From assembly GCA_019973575.1 (NCBI GenBank), contig BPUI01000001.1, positions 1,116,001 through 1,180,000 on the forward strand: 64,000 nucleotides of DNA, read 5' to 3'. Shown one piece after another: positions 56,509 through 64,000 of this stretch. The translations under genes were made by a program, and so were the position numbers. The notes under the pieces are model-generated. The model did not search any database and had not been told where the DNA came from. It saw only the letters and a list, made by a program, of their open reading frames with translations. Each line of letters begins with the position of its first letter. Position 1 is the stretch's first letter. The stretch comes from Gemmatimonadetes bacterium T265 (GTDB taxonomy: Bacteria; Gemmatimonadota; Gemmatimonadetes; Gemmatimonadales; Gemmatimonadaceae).

Positions 56509-57804
56509 ATGGCCACCGCCGCCCTGCCGCCCGCGTCCCGCGCCGAGTCGTCGCGCCCCGGGGCACCCCGCGTCGAACCCGCGCCGAGCCGGTTCGCCCT
56601 GCCGACGGTGACCGCGCTGTTCTTCGCGTGGGGCTTTCTCACCGCGCTGAACGACATCCTCGTCCCGCACCTGCGCGGGGTGTTCGCGCTGAACTACACG
56701 CGCGCCGCGCTCGTGCAGTTCACCTTCTTCGGCGCGTACTTCCTCACGGCGCTGCCGTGGGGGCAGGTCGTCACGCGCGTCGGCTACAAGCGCGGCATCG
56801 TGCTCGGGCTCGTCGTGGCCGGGGTCGGCGCGCTGCTCTTCTACCCCGCGGCCGGCCTGCTCTCGTACGGCCTGTTCCTGACCGCGCTGTTCGTCCTCGC
56901 GGCCGGGATCACCCTCCTGCAGGTCGCCGCGAACCCGTACGTCGCGGTGCTCGGCCGCCCCGAGACGGCGTCGAGTCGCCTCGTGCTCACGCAGGCGTTC
57001 AACTCGTTCGGCACCACGCTGGCGCCGCTGTTAGGCGGGCTGCTCATCTTCGCCGCGGGAGGCGCGGCGGCCACGGACGCCCAGCGCCTCGCGACCGCGA
57101 AGACGGTCCAGGGGCCGTACGTCGGGCTCGCGGTCGCGCTGTTCGTGCTCGCGGGCGTGATGGCCGCCGCCCGCCTCCCGCGCCTGGCGATCGAGGACGC
57201 GCCCCCCGCGGCCGGCGCGCCCGGCGCCGCCGCGCCCGCGACCGTCTGGCGCGTGCGGCACCTCGTGCTCGGCGCGGTCGGCATCTTCGTGTACGTGGGC
57301 GCCGAGGTGACGATCGGCAGCTTCCTCATCAACTTCGTCGGCGAGCCGCGGATCGCCGGACTCCCGGCCGCGCAGGCCGCGCGCTACGTGGCGTACTACT
57401 GGGGCGGGGCGATGGTCGGCCGCTTCGTCGGCGCCGCGCTGCTGCAGCGCTACAGCCCGCGCCGCATGCTCGCCCTGTTCGCGGCGACCGCGGCGGTGCT
57501 GACGATGGTCGCCGTGCTCGCGACGGGGCACGTCGCGATGTGGGCGCTGCTCTCGGTGGGGCTGTTCAACTCGATCATGTTCCCGACCATCTTCGCGCTC
57601 GCGATCGAGGGGCTGGGGCACCGCACCGGCGCGGGGTCGAGCGTGCTGGTGATGGCGATCGTGGGCGGCGCGCTCGTGCCGCTCGCCTACGGGGCGCTGG
57701 CCGACCGGGTGGGGCTGCAGCCGGCGTTCGTGCTGCCGGTGGTGTGTTACCTGTATGTCGTGTACTACGGGCTGGGGGGCGCCGCGCGGCGCGTGGTCGG
57801 CTAG
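56509..57804 (+). CDS. FucP/GluP-type sugar MFS transporter
   Basis: 431 residues from ATG 56509. After ~30 residues, twelve membrane helices: LPTVTALFFAWGFLTALNDILVPHL with the conserved Asn-Asp, QFTFFGAYFLTALPWG, TLLQVAANPYVAVLGRPETASSRLVLTQAFNSFGTTLAPLLGG and, in the second half, YWGGAMVGRFVGAALL and GLFNSIMFPTIFALAIEGLG. The AANPYV and LTQAFNSxGTT strings are hallmarks of glucose/galactose or fucose proton symporters. It carries hexoses into the cell. It is followed by a small hypothetical gene 55 bases away. Confidence 0.93.
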   Translation: MATAALPPASRAESSRPGAPRVEPAPSRFALPTVTALFFAWGFLTALNDILVPHLRGVFALNYTRAALVQFTFFGAYFLTALPWGQVVTRVGYKRGIVLGLVVAGVGALLFYPAAGLLSYGLFLTALFVLAAGITLLQVAANPYVAVLGRPETASSRLVLTQAFNSFGTTLAPLLGGLLIFAAGGAAATDAQRLATAKTVQGPYVGLAVALFVLAGVMAAARLPRLAIEDAPPAAGAPGAAAPATVWRVRHLVLGAVGIFVYVGAEVTIGSFLINFVGEPRIAGLPAAQAARYVAYYWGGAMVGRFVGAALLQRYSPRRMLALFAATAAVLTMVAVLATGHVAMWALLSVGLFNSIMFPTIFALAIEGLGHRTGAGSSVLVMAIVGGALVPLAYGALADRVGLQPAFVLPVVCYLYVVYYGLGGAARRVVG

Positions 57805-57858
57805 ACTCGGGCGCGTCGCGGCGCCGCCCGGCCCAACCGTTCGGGCGACAAGGTGCGC

Positions 57859-58098
57859 ATGGCGCAGTACATCGCGATGATGCCGGCGCAGGAGGACAAC
57901 GAGGCGCTGCGGCGGTGGCGCGTCAGCTCGTGGCGCGACCGGCGCGCGCCGGAGGGCTACGCCTTCCCCGGCGACCCGCGCAACTGGGAGCAGACGCGGT
58001 ACGGGCGCGCCGAGCTGAGCGAGCTGGGCGAGAAGCTGCTCGGCCTCCGGTCGTGGGAGACCGGGCGGCTCGTCGACGCGGACGCGGGGGGGCGCTGA
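57859..58098 (+). CDS. small hypothetical protein
   Basis: 79 residues from ATG 57859. QYIAMMPAQEDNEALRRWRVS, then SWRDRRAPEGYAFPGDPRNWEQTRYGRAELSELGEKLLGLRSWETGRLV. It is rich in Arg, Trp and Tyr. No family known to me. Downstream of the sugar transporter and converging with the thiamine-diphosphate enzyme. Confidence 0.5.
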   Translation: MAQYIAMMPAQEDNEALRRWRVSSWRDRRAPEGYAFPGDPRNWEQTRYGRAELSELGEKLLGLRSWETGRLVDADAGGR

Positions 58099-58115
58099 CG
58101 TGCGCGCCGCCGGCG

Positions 58116-59957
58116 TCACGCCGCGAGCTTGTCGGGCGGCTGCGGCTCCTCGGCGGGGTCGACCTGCACGTCGAGCAGCGCCGCCCCCGGCGCGGCCAGC
58201 CACGCCTCGACCGCCGGCCGCAGGTCGGCCACGCGCGCGGCGCCGAAGCCCTGCGCCCCGGCCGCCCGCGCGTAGGCGGCGAAGTCGACGTGGCCTAACG
58301 CGCAGCCGTACTCCTCGGCGCCGATCTCGCGCTGCTCGGCGATGACCTGCGCGAGCGCGTCGTTGTTGAGCACCATCACCTTCACGTTCAGGCGGTGCAG
58401 CACCGCCGTCGACAGCTCGGCCATGAGCATGCCGAACCCCCCGTCGCCGGCCACCGCGATCGACGGGCGGTCCGGGTACGCGAACGCGCCCGCGATCGCC
58501 AGCGGGAGCGCGGACGCCATCGACACTAGCGTGCCCGACCCGGTCCAGCGCTGCCCCTCGCGGAGCTGCAGGTGGCGCGCGGCGAAGTGCGTGTTCGCGC
58601 CGCAGTCCATGCTGAAGATCGCGTTAGGCGGGGCCAGGTCGCTGAGGGCGCGGATCGCCGTCTGCGGGCGCAGGCGCGGCCCCTTCTGCGTGCCCGCCAC
58701 GCGGTCGAGCAGGGCGCGCCAGTCGCGCATCCGGCCCTGCGCCTCGGCGAGGAAGCCGCGGTCCGCCTTTGCGGTGACTAACGGCAGCAGCGCGTCGAGC
58801 GTCGCCCGCATGTCGCCCGTAAGGCCGACCTCGACGGGGTACTTGAGGCCGATGTGGTCGGGCTTGACGTCCACCTGGACGCCGCGCGCCTGTCCGGGCG
58901 TGGGGTAGTAGTCGATCCACGGCATCATGGTGCCGAGGATGAGCACCGTGTCGCAGGCGTGCATGCTCCACTGCGACGGCGCGGTGCCGAGGTGGCCGAT
59001 GCCGCCCGTGGTCAGCGGGTCGTCGTCGGGGAGCAGCGCCTTCCCGAGGTATGCCTTGGCGACCGGCGCGCCGAGCCGCTCGGCGAGGCGCCGCAGCTCG
59101 GGCACGGCGTTCGCGCACCCCTGTCCGGCAAGGATCGCGACGCGCCGCCCGGCGTTGAGCACGGCCGCGGCCGCGCGCAGCTGGTCGGCGGGCGGGGTGC
59201 CCGCCGGGGGCGCCCAGGACGAGGCGGTGCGCCCGCCGTGGTTCTCCTTCGACGGTTTGTCGGCGGAGAGGGGTTGGAGCTGCAAGTCCTTGGCGACCGT
59301 CAGGTGCGCGACGCCGCGGCCGGCGAGCGCCGCGCGGCACGCCCGGTTGGCGATCAGCAGCGCGTTGGCCGGCCCGGTCACGCGCTCGTTGAAGAGGGCG
59401 ACGTCCTCCATGAGCTTGACCGTGTCGACGTCCTGCATGAAGCGCATGCCTTCCAGATCGTGGAACGTGGTCCCGGTGATCGCGACGACGGGCGCGTTGT
59501 CGAGCGCGGCGTCGTAGAGGCCGTTCAGCAGGTGCACGGCGCCGGGGCCGGTCGTGGCGAGGCACACGCCGAGCCGGCCGGCGTGCTTGGCCATGCCGCC
59601 GGCCATGAAGGCGGCGGCCTCCTCGTGGCGCACGCCGACGAAGGCGATGCGGTCGCGCCGCTTGCGCAGCGCCTCGACGACGGGGTTGATGCCGTCGCCG
59701 ACGATGCCGAAGACGTGGGTCGCGCCCCAGGTGATCAGCGTGTCGACGAGGAGGTCGGCGGTGTTCGCGTCGCCCGCGGCCGGCCGTGCGGCGGACGACG
59801 GCGTGCGCCCCGCGTCGACGGTTTGGGCGGCGGCCGTGGCGGTCGGGACGCCAACCGCGGCCGCCGCGGCGCCGGCCAGCTTGAGGAAGTCGCGGCGGTC
59901 CACGGCCGGCGGTTGCGCGGCGTCGTGCGGAGGACCCGCGGGCTCTGCGGTCGACAT
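58116..59957 (-). CDS. Tat-exported thiamine-diphosphate enzyme (pyruvate-oxidase/acetolactate-synthase-like)
   Basis: 613 residues from ATG 59957. DRRDFLKLAGAAAAAVGVPTATAAA at ~20-45 is a clear twin-arginine signal. The enzyme has the Pyr domain (LLVDTLITWGATHVFGIVGDGINPV, catalytic Glu in FVGVRHEEAAAFMAGG), a central domain (LRAAAAVLNAGRRVAILAGQG), and the PP domain with the thiamine-diphosphate motif AVAGDGGFGMLMAELSTAV then KVMVLNNDALAQV. These motifs match pyruvate oxidase PoxB and relatives. Export of such an enzyme is unusual; Tat carries folded, cofactor-loaded proteins. It follows the CMD-like gene in the same direction as the PaoABC-like operon. Confidence 0.9.
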   Translation of the reverse strand: MSTAEPAGPPHDAAQPPAVDRRDFLKLAGAAAAAVGVPTATAAAQTVDAGRTPSSAARPAAGDANTADLLVDTLITWGATHVFGIVGDGINPVVEALRKRRDRIAFVGVRHEEAAAFMAGGMAKHAGRLGVCLATTGPGAVHLLNGLYDAALDNAPVVAITGTTFHDLEGMRFMQDVDTVKLMEDVALFNERVTGPANALLIANRACRAALAGRGVAHLTVAKDLQLQPLSADKPSKENHGGRTASSWAPPAGTPPADQLRAAAAVLNAGRRVAILAGQGCANAVPELRRLAERLGAPVAKAYLGKALLPDDDPLTTGGIGHLGTAPSQWSMHACDTVLILGTMMPWIDYYPTPGQARGVQVDVKPDHIGLKYPVEVGLTGDMRATLDALLPLVTAKADRGFLAEAQGRMRDWRALLDRVAGTQKGPRLRPQTAIRALSDLAPPNAIFSMDCGANTHFAARHLQLREGQRWTGSGTLVSMASALPLAIAGAFAYPDRPSIAVAGDGGFGMLMAELSTAVLHRLNVKVMVLNNDALAQVIAEQREIGAEEYGCALGHVDFAAYARAAGAQGFGAARVADLRPAVEAWLAAPGAALLDVQVDPAEEPQPPDKLAA

Positions 59958-60040
59958 GGCGATCTCCGGCGTGGCGTGGTGAGATCAGCGTACGACAGCA
60001 TGATGCGTGCGGGGCTGGTCGCGGCCGCGGGACCGACGCG

Positions 60041-60661
60041 TCAGCCCGCCGGCGCCGGAACGCGGAAGGCGTTGAGCAGCGCCGACGTGGCGAGGTACTG
60101 CCCGATCAAGTGGACCATCGCCACCACGCCCGCCTCGCCGAACACGGCGACCGCCTCGGCGTAGGTGGCGTCGTCGACGCCGCGCGTCCGCGCGAGCGCG
60201 TCGGCGAACCGCCACGCCGTCCGCGCCGCGGGCGATGCACCCTCCGGCTCGCGGCCTTCGGTGATGGCGCGGATCGCGTCGTCGGACAGCCCCGCCTTGC
60301 GGGCGACCGCGGTGTGCGCGTACACCTCGTAGACGGCGCCCCACGCCGCGCCGACGGCGAGGATGATCACCTGGCTCACGTCGTCCGGCAGCGGCGTGTG
60401 CGCGGTGTACGCGTCGATCCACGCCCCGTAGCCGCGCGCGATCTCCGGCGCGTACAGGAACACGTTGAACGGCCCGACGAGCCGCCCGTCGGGCAGCTGC
60501 GCTTCGAAGCCGGACTGCTTGGCCCGGGGGAGCTGTTTCCCGGCCAGGTAGTCGTACTCCCCGCGCTGCGCGGCGTTCAGCGCCGCCGGGTCGAGGAGCG
60601 CGAGGCGGCCGCCGAGGGCGTCGGCGTCGGGCGGGGCGGGGGGCGTGGGGCTCTGGCGCAT
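60041..60661 (-). CDS. carboxymuconolactone-decarboxylase-family protein
   Basis: 206 residues from ATG 60661. FNVFLYAPEIARGYGAWIDAYTAHTPLPDDVSQVIILAVGAAWGAVYEVYAHTAVARKAGLSDDAIRAI is the CMD core with the conserved YExxxH. The CxxC of AhpD peroxidase-type members is absent. It ends VVAMVHLIGQYLATSALLNAFRVP. It lies between paoC and the thiamine enzyme, 12 bases after paoC. Function unknown; could act on a lactone or be a peroxide-handling partner of the oxidoreductase. Confidence 0.88.
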   Translation of the reverse strand: MRQSPTPPAPPDADALGGRLALLDPAALNAAQRGEYDYLAGKQLPRAKQSGFEAQLPDGRLVGPFNVFLYAPEIARGYGAWIDAYTAHTPLPDDVSQVIILAVGAAWGAVYEVYAHTAVARKAGLSDDAIRAITEGREPEGASPAARTAWRFADALARTRGVDDATYAEAVAVFGEAGVVAMVHLIGQYLATSALLNAFRVPAPAG

Positions 60662-60673
60662 CGCGCGTCTCCG

Positions 60674-62878
60674 TTAGGCAGTCAACAACTTGTCCGGCGT
60701 GATCGGCAGCTCGCGCACCCGCACGCCGGTCGCGTGCCACACCGCGTTGGCGACCGCCGGCGCGACGCCGCACAGGCCCAGCTCGGCCAGCCCCTTCGTG
60801 CCTAACGGGCTGGCGACGGGGTCCTTGCCGGGGACGAAGAGCGCGTCGAGCGCGCCCACGCTGGCGCACACCGGGACGTGGTAGTCGGCGAGCGTGGCGT
60901 TGGTCGCGCGGCCGTGGCGCGGGTCCCACCCCGCGTCCTCCGTGAGCGCCATGCCGATCCCCTGCACCATGCCGCCGAGGCACTGGCTGTGCGCGAGCCT
61001 CGGGTTCACCACGTGGCCGGCGTCGTAGGCGCCGACGACGCGCGCCACGCGGACCGTGCCCAGGTCGGGGTCCACGCGCACCTCCGCGAACACCGCGCCG
61101 AAGCCGTAGATCGCGTACGCCTTCGCGTCGCCGCCCGGCCCGGCGCTGCCGTCCGCGTCGAGGCGCGCGAGGCCGGCCCGGCGGAGCAGGGCCGCGGGGT
61201 CGGCGGCGCCGTCCGCCGCGTCCGCAGCCCTATCGCCCCGGCTCCGCGCGAGGTCGTCGAGCTTCGCCCGCAACGCCCGGCAGGCCGCCTGCACCGCCGG
61301 GCCGATGCTGGCCGTCGTGGTCGAGCCGCCGTGCTCCTTCGCCGCGGGGAACGCCGTGTCGCCGAGCTCGAAGCGCACGCGCGCCATTGGCAGGCCGAGG
61401 GCGTCGGCGGCGACCTGGGTCGCGGCCGTGTATGTGCCCGGCCCCATGTCGCTCGTCGCGCAGCGGACGACCGCGGTGCCGTCGGCGAACAGCGTGGCCG
61501 ACGCGCTCGTCGGGTAGCGCGGCGCGGGGTTGAGCGCGGTCGCCATCCCGTAGCCCACCAGATCGCGCCCGTCGCGCGCGGCGCGCGGTGCCGGATTCCG
61601 CGCGCCCCACCCGAAGCGCGCGGCGCCTAACGCGTAGCACTCGCGCAGGCGCTTGCTCGACCACGGGAGGTCCTTCCCCGGGTGACGCTCGGCGTAGTTG
61701 CGCAGCCGGAGCTCGACGGGGTCGAGGCCCAGCGCGGCCGCCAGCTCGTCCATCGCGACCTCCTGCGCGAAGAGGCCGGTCACGTGCCCGGGGCCGCGCA
61801 TCGGGCACGGGGTGTTGGTGTGCATCGGGACGAGGCGGTACCGCGTGCGCCGGTCGGCGCAGGCGTACGTCGACGCCGCCGCGTCGAGCGTCGCGTCGGC
61901 GAACTCCTCGTACGTCGACGTCTGCGCCACGGCCTCGTGCACGACCGCCAGGAGGCGCCCCGCCCGGTCGGCGCCGAGCGCGACGCGCTGCTCGGCGCGC
62001 GGGCGGAAGCCGACCGACGTGGCGAGCTGGCGCCGCGTCAGCTCCAGCCGCACCGGGCGGCCGGCCCGACGCGCGGCCAGCGCGGCGAGCGTCACATGCG
62101 GCCACGTGCGCAGCGCCGACCCGAACGCGCCGCCGACGAAGGGGTTGATCACGCGCACGTGCTCGGCGGGGATGCCGAAGACGAGAGCGATCGCGTCCCG
62201 CTCGTTGCCCACCCACTGCGTCTTGCTCCAGAGCGTCAGCCGGTCGCCCTCCCACCGGGCGACCGCCGCGTGCGGCTCCATCGCCTGGTGGTGCTCGCGC
62301 GGCTGCACGTATGTGTGGTCGACGCGCACCGGGGCAGCGGCGAGAGCGCCGTCGGGATCGCCCCACGTCGACTCGGGGCCGCGCCCCTTCTTCGCCGCCG
62401 CGTCCGACGTCGGCATGCCTAACGCCGGGTCGAACCGGGTGTGCGGCGCCGGGTCGCGCGCGTACGTCACGCGCACCAGCGAGGCGCCGTACTCGGCCTG
62501 CGCCTGCGTCGCCGCGACGACCACGCCGACCGGCTGGCCGCTGAACTTCACCTCCGCGTCCTGCAGCGCGCGCAGCTGCTCGCCCGAGACCGGGTCGACC
62601 GCGGGGCGCTCCTTCGGCTGCTCGTACGCGAGCCGGTCCGCGTTCTCGTGCGTGAGCACGAGCAGCACGCCCGGCGCGCGCTCGGCCTCGGCGGCGTCGA
62701 TCGCCGCGATGCGCCCGGCGGGGATCGTGCTCTCCACGACCGCGGCGTAGGCGAGCCCGGGTGGCGCGAACTCGGCGGCGTACCGGGCGCGCCCCGTCAC
62801 CTTGAGCCGCCCCTCGACGCGCGGGAGCGGCTGGCCGACCGCCGGCGTGTGCGACGAACCGTCCGCCACGGGCCTCAC
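60674..62878 (-). CDS. paoC: PaoC-like molybdenum-cofactor subunit of aldehyde oxidoreductase
   Basis: 734 residues from GTG 62878, which overlaps the paoB stop (GTGA). [21 protein letters not shown] opens a xanthine-oxidase-family large subunit. [60 protein letters not shown] and [19 protein letters not shown] bind the molybdopterin dinucleotide. [26 protein letters not shown] near the end holds the catalytic Glu. The length fits E. coli PaoC (YagR). It oxidises aldehydes to acids in the periplasm. Several GCCTAAC copies (60673, 60800, 61625, 62417) lie in it, one at the stop. Confidence 0.93.
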   Translation of the reverse strand: MRPVADGSSHTPAVGQPLPRVEGRLKVTGRARYAAEFAPPGLAYAAVVESTIPAGRIAAIDAAEAERAPGVLLVLTHENADRLAYEQPKERPAVDPVSGEQLRALQDAEVKFSGQPVGVVVAATQAQAEYGASLVRVTYARDPAPHTRFDPALGMPTSDAAAKKGRGPESTWGDPDGALAAAPVRVDHTYVQPREHHQAMEPHAAVARWEGDRLTLWSKTQWVGNERDAIALVFGIPAEHVRVINPFVGGAFGSALRTWPHVTLAALAARRAGRPVRLELTRRQLATSVGFRPRAEQRVALGADRAGRLLAVVHEAVAQTSTYEEFADATLDAAASTYACADRRTRYRLVPMHTNTPCPMRGPGHVTGLFAQEVAMDELAAALGLDPVELRLRNYAERHPGKDLPWSSKRLRECYALGAARFGWGARNPAPRAARDGRDLVGYGMATALNPAPRYPTSASATLFADGTAVVRCATSDMGPGTYTAATQVAADALGLPMARVRFELGDTAFPAAKEHGGSTTTASIGPAVQAACRALRAKLDDLARSRGDRAADAADGAADPAALLRRAGLARLDADGSAGPGGDAKAYAIYGFGAVFAEVRVDPDLGTVRVARVVGAYDAGHVVNPRLAHSQCLGGMVQGIGMALTEDAGWDPRHGRATNATLADYHVPVCASVGALDALFVPGKDPVASPLGTKGLAELGLCGVAPAVANAVWHATGVRVRELPITPDKLLTA

Positions 62879-63894
62879 CACCCGGGAGGCCGCGCGCCGC
62901 CGTCCGCCGCGCCCCGCAGCGCGCGCGCGACCGCGCGCACGCCTAACGGTACCTTGAAGCCGTTCCCGGCGAGCGGCCGCGCCCCGCGCATCGCGACCTC
63001 GCCCGCCGCGCGGAAGTTGTCGTCGGTCGCCTCCCGCCCCACGAGCGCCGCCTCCGCCTCCGGCGCCCGCCACGGCTTGTGCGCCACGCCGCCGAGCGCG
63101 ACGCGCGCCGCCGCGACGCGGCCGCCGTCCAGCACCAGGGCCGCGGCGACGGAGACGAGCGCGAACGCGTAGCTCGGCCGCTCGCGCACCTTGAGGTAGT
63201 ACGAGTGGGCGGCGAAGTCGTCCGGCGGCAGCTCGACCGCCGTCACGAGCTCGCCGTGGGCGAGCGTGGTGTCGCGCTCGGGCGCGTCGCCCGGCAGGCG
63301 GTGGAACTCGGCGATCGGCACCTCGCGCTCGATACCGTTAGGCGTACGCACCCTGACCTCCGCGTCGAGGGCGGCGAGCGCGACCGCCATGTCGCCGGGG
63401 TAGGTGGCGACGCACTGCTCGCTCCAGCCGAAGACGGCGTGGGTGCGGTTGACGCCGTCGCGCGCCCCGCACCCCGAGCCCGGCGCGCGCTTGTTGCACG
63501 GCAGCGCGACGTCGTAGAAGTACGGACAGCGCGTGCGCTGGTTCAGATTCCCGCCGTTGGTCGCCATGTTGCGGATCTGCCCCGACGCGCCAGACAAGAT
63601 CGCCTGCGACACCAGCGGGTAGCGCGCCCGCACGAGCGGGTGGTTCGCCGTGTCGGTGTTGGTCGCGAGCGCGCCGATCGAGAGCCCGCCCGCCCGCGGG
63701 CCCGCCGCGATGGTCACGATCTGTGCTAATTCAAGCCGCGAGACGTCCACGACGGCGTCCGGGCGCGCGACGCCCTCGCGCACGAGGTCGAGCAGGTTGG
63801 TCCCGCCCGCGAGGTAGCTCGCCGCGGGGTCGCCCGCGACGGCGCGCACGGCGGCCGCCGGGTCCGCGGCCCGCGCGTACGTGAACGGCCTCAC
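62875..63894 (-). CDS. paoB: PaoB-like FAD/[4Fe-4S] subunit of aldehyde oxidoreductase
   Basis: 339 residues from GTG 63894, overlapping the stop of the upstream gene. [20 protein letters not shown] is the FAD loop and [31 protein letters not shown] a second. [24 protein letters not shown] and [21 protein letters not shown] contain the four Cys of the extra iron-sulfur cluster that distinguishes PaoB/YagS from ordinary xanthine dehydrogenase FAD subunits. It passes electrons between the 2Fe-2S and quinone or cytochrome acceptor. Confidence 0.93.
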   Translation of the reverse strand: MRPFTYARAADPAAAVRAVAGDPAASYLAGGTNLLDLVREGVARPDAVVDVSRLELAQIVTIAAGPRAGGLSIGALATNTDTANHPLVRARYPLVSQAILSGASGQIRNMATNGGNLNQRTRCPYFYDVALPCNKRAPGSGCGARDGVNRTHAVFGWSEQCVATYPGDMAVALAALDAEVRVRTPNGIEREVPIAEFHRLPGDAPERDTTLAHGELVTAVELPPDDFAAHSYYLKVRERPSYAFALVSVAAALVLDGGRVAAARVALGGVAHKPWRAPEAEAALVGREATDDNFRAAGEVAMRGARPLAGNGFKVPLGVRAVARALRGAADGGARPPGW

Positions 63895-64000
63895 GTCCCG
63901 CCCCCGGCGACGCCGGACGCCGCGTCGACCTCGCGGATCGCGGCGACGATGTTGGCGTAGGCGCCGCAGCGGCAGAGGTTGCCCGACATGCGCTCGCGGA
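63891..64000 (-). CDS. paoA: PaoA-like [2Fe-2S] subunit (C-terminal end only)
   Basis: The last 36 codons of a gene that continues beyond base 64000. [24 protein letters not shown] is the second [2Fe-2S] cluster motif (CxRC) of xanthine-dehydrogenase-family small subunits. Its TGA overlaps the paoB GTG, giving the order paoA-paoB-paoC. In E. coli this subunit carries the Tat signal of the complex; that end is not visible here. Confidence 0.85.
   Translation of the reverse strand, partial: RERMSGNLCRCGAYANIVAAIREVDAASGVAGGGT

Noticed and set aside
1-64000. CRISPR arrays, tRNA, rRNA, insertion sequences, phage genes
   Set aside because: Looked for regularly spaced repeats, tRNA-like cloverleaf arms, transposase and integrase motifs; none seen.

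Overview
The window is very GC-rich chromosomal DNA (roughly three quarters G+C by eye). It shows dense short-gap operons, many GTG starts and almost no AT-rich tracts. Several features point to a soil or aquatic Gemmatimonadota bacterium, most likely a Gemmatirosa/Gemmatimonas relative: an ECF sigma factor beside a PknB-type Ser/Thr kinase with a TPR-like tail, a PEP-CTERM protein, DUF2911, a PadR/membrane-protein pair, and an ECF42/DGPF pair. That placement is inference. I see no rRNA, tRNA, CRISPR array, insertion sequence or phage genes.

Layout. 1-5.3 kb: DinB-like gene (cut by the window edge), a VapB antitoxin with a truncated VapC, an ECF42 sigma/DGPF pair and small hypothetical or membrane proteins. 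5.5-11 kb: secreted AlkP-superfamily phosphatase, UvrC/Cho-like GIY-YIG nuclease, DUF2911 exported protein, HDOD protein, small basic secreted protein. 11-20.6 kb: a protein joining an acidic domain to a histone-H1-like repeat domain, a sensor kinase, a Ser/Thr kinase with its ECF sigma factor, a LamG/PEP-CTERM protein divergent from an NtrC-type regulator, and a lone receiver protein. 20.8-30 kb: acyltransferase, alpha/beta hydrolase, M28 peptidase, MerR regulator, rfbC-rfbD for dTDP-rhamnose, a phospholipase-D-like enzyme and a GT39-type glycosyltransferase. 30-33.7 kb: arginine operon argC-argB-argD-argA. 33.7-38.2 kb: three-gene phosphorelay (MHYT/CHASE3 kinase, Rcp-like receiver, receiver-kinase). 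38.3-45.6 kb: lipoprotein, two L,D-transpeptidase-like proteins (one lacking the catalytic Cys), PadR pair with a palindromic operator, acetyltransferase, a pseudogene patch, AraC/SDR, VOC protein. 45.6-56.3 kb: LLM oxidoreductase, HEFAH protein, GH3 beta-glucosidase divergent from a NUDIX-type regulator, TetR divergent from peroxiredoxin-SDR, and an ArsR-like/SRPBCC/DHFR-like operon. 56.5-64 kb: sugar MFS transporter, Tat-exported thiamine-diphosphate enzyme, carboxymuconolactone-decarboxylase-like protein and a PaoABC-like molybdenum aldehyde oxidoreductase running off the window.

The most interesting signals cut across genes. The heptamer GTTAGGC/GCCTAAC occurs at least 27 times, in all reading frames, at stop codons and between genes. 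A 25-bp sigma-54-like promoter motif precedes both the MHYT kinase operon and the lipoprotein just after it. Several genes have promoters so close to the start codon that their mRNAs should be leaderless. The acidic/H1-like gene carries a well-placed internal start that would release the DNA-binding half alone. No complete, obviously new multi-gene system was identified.
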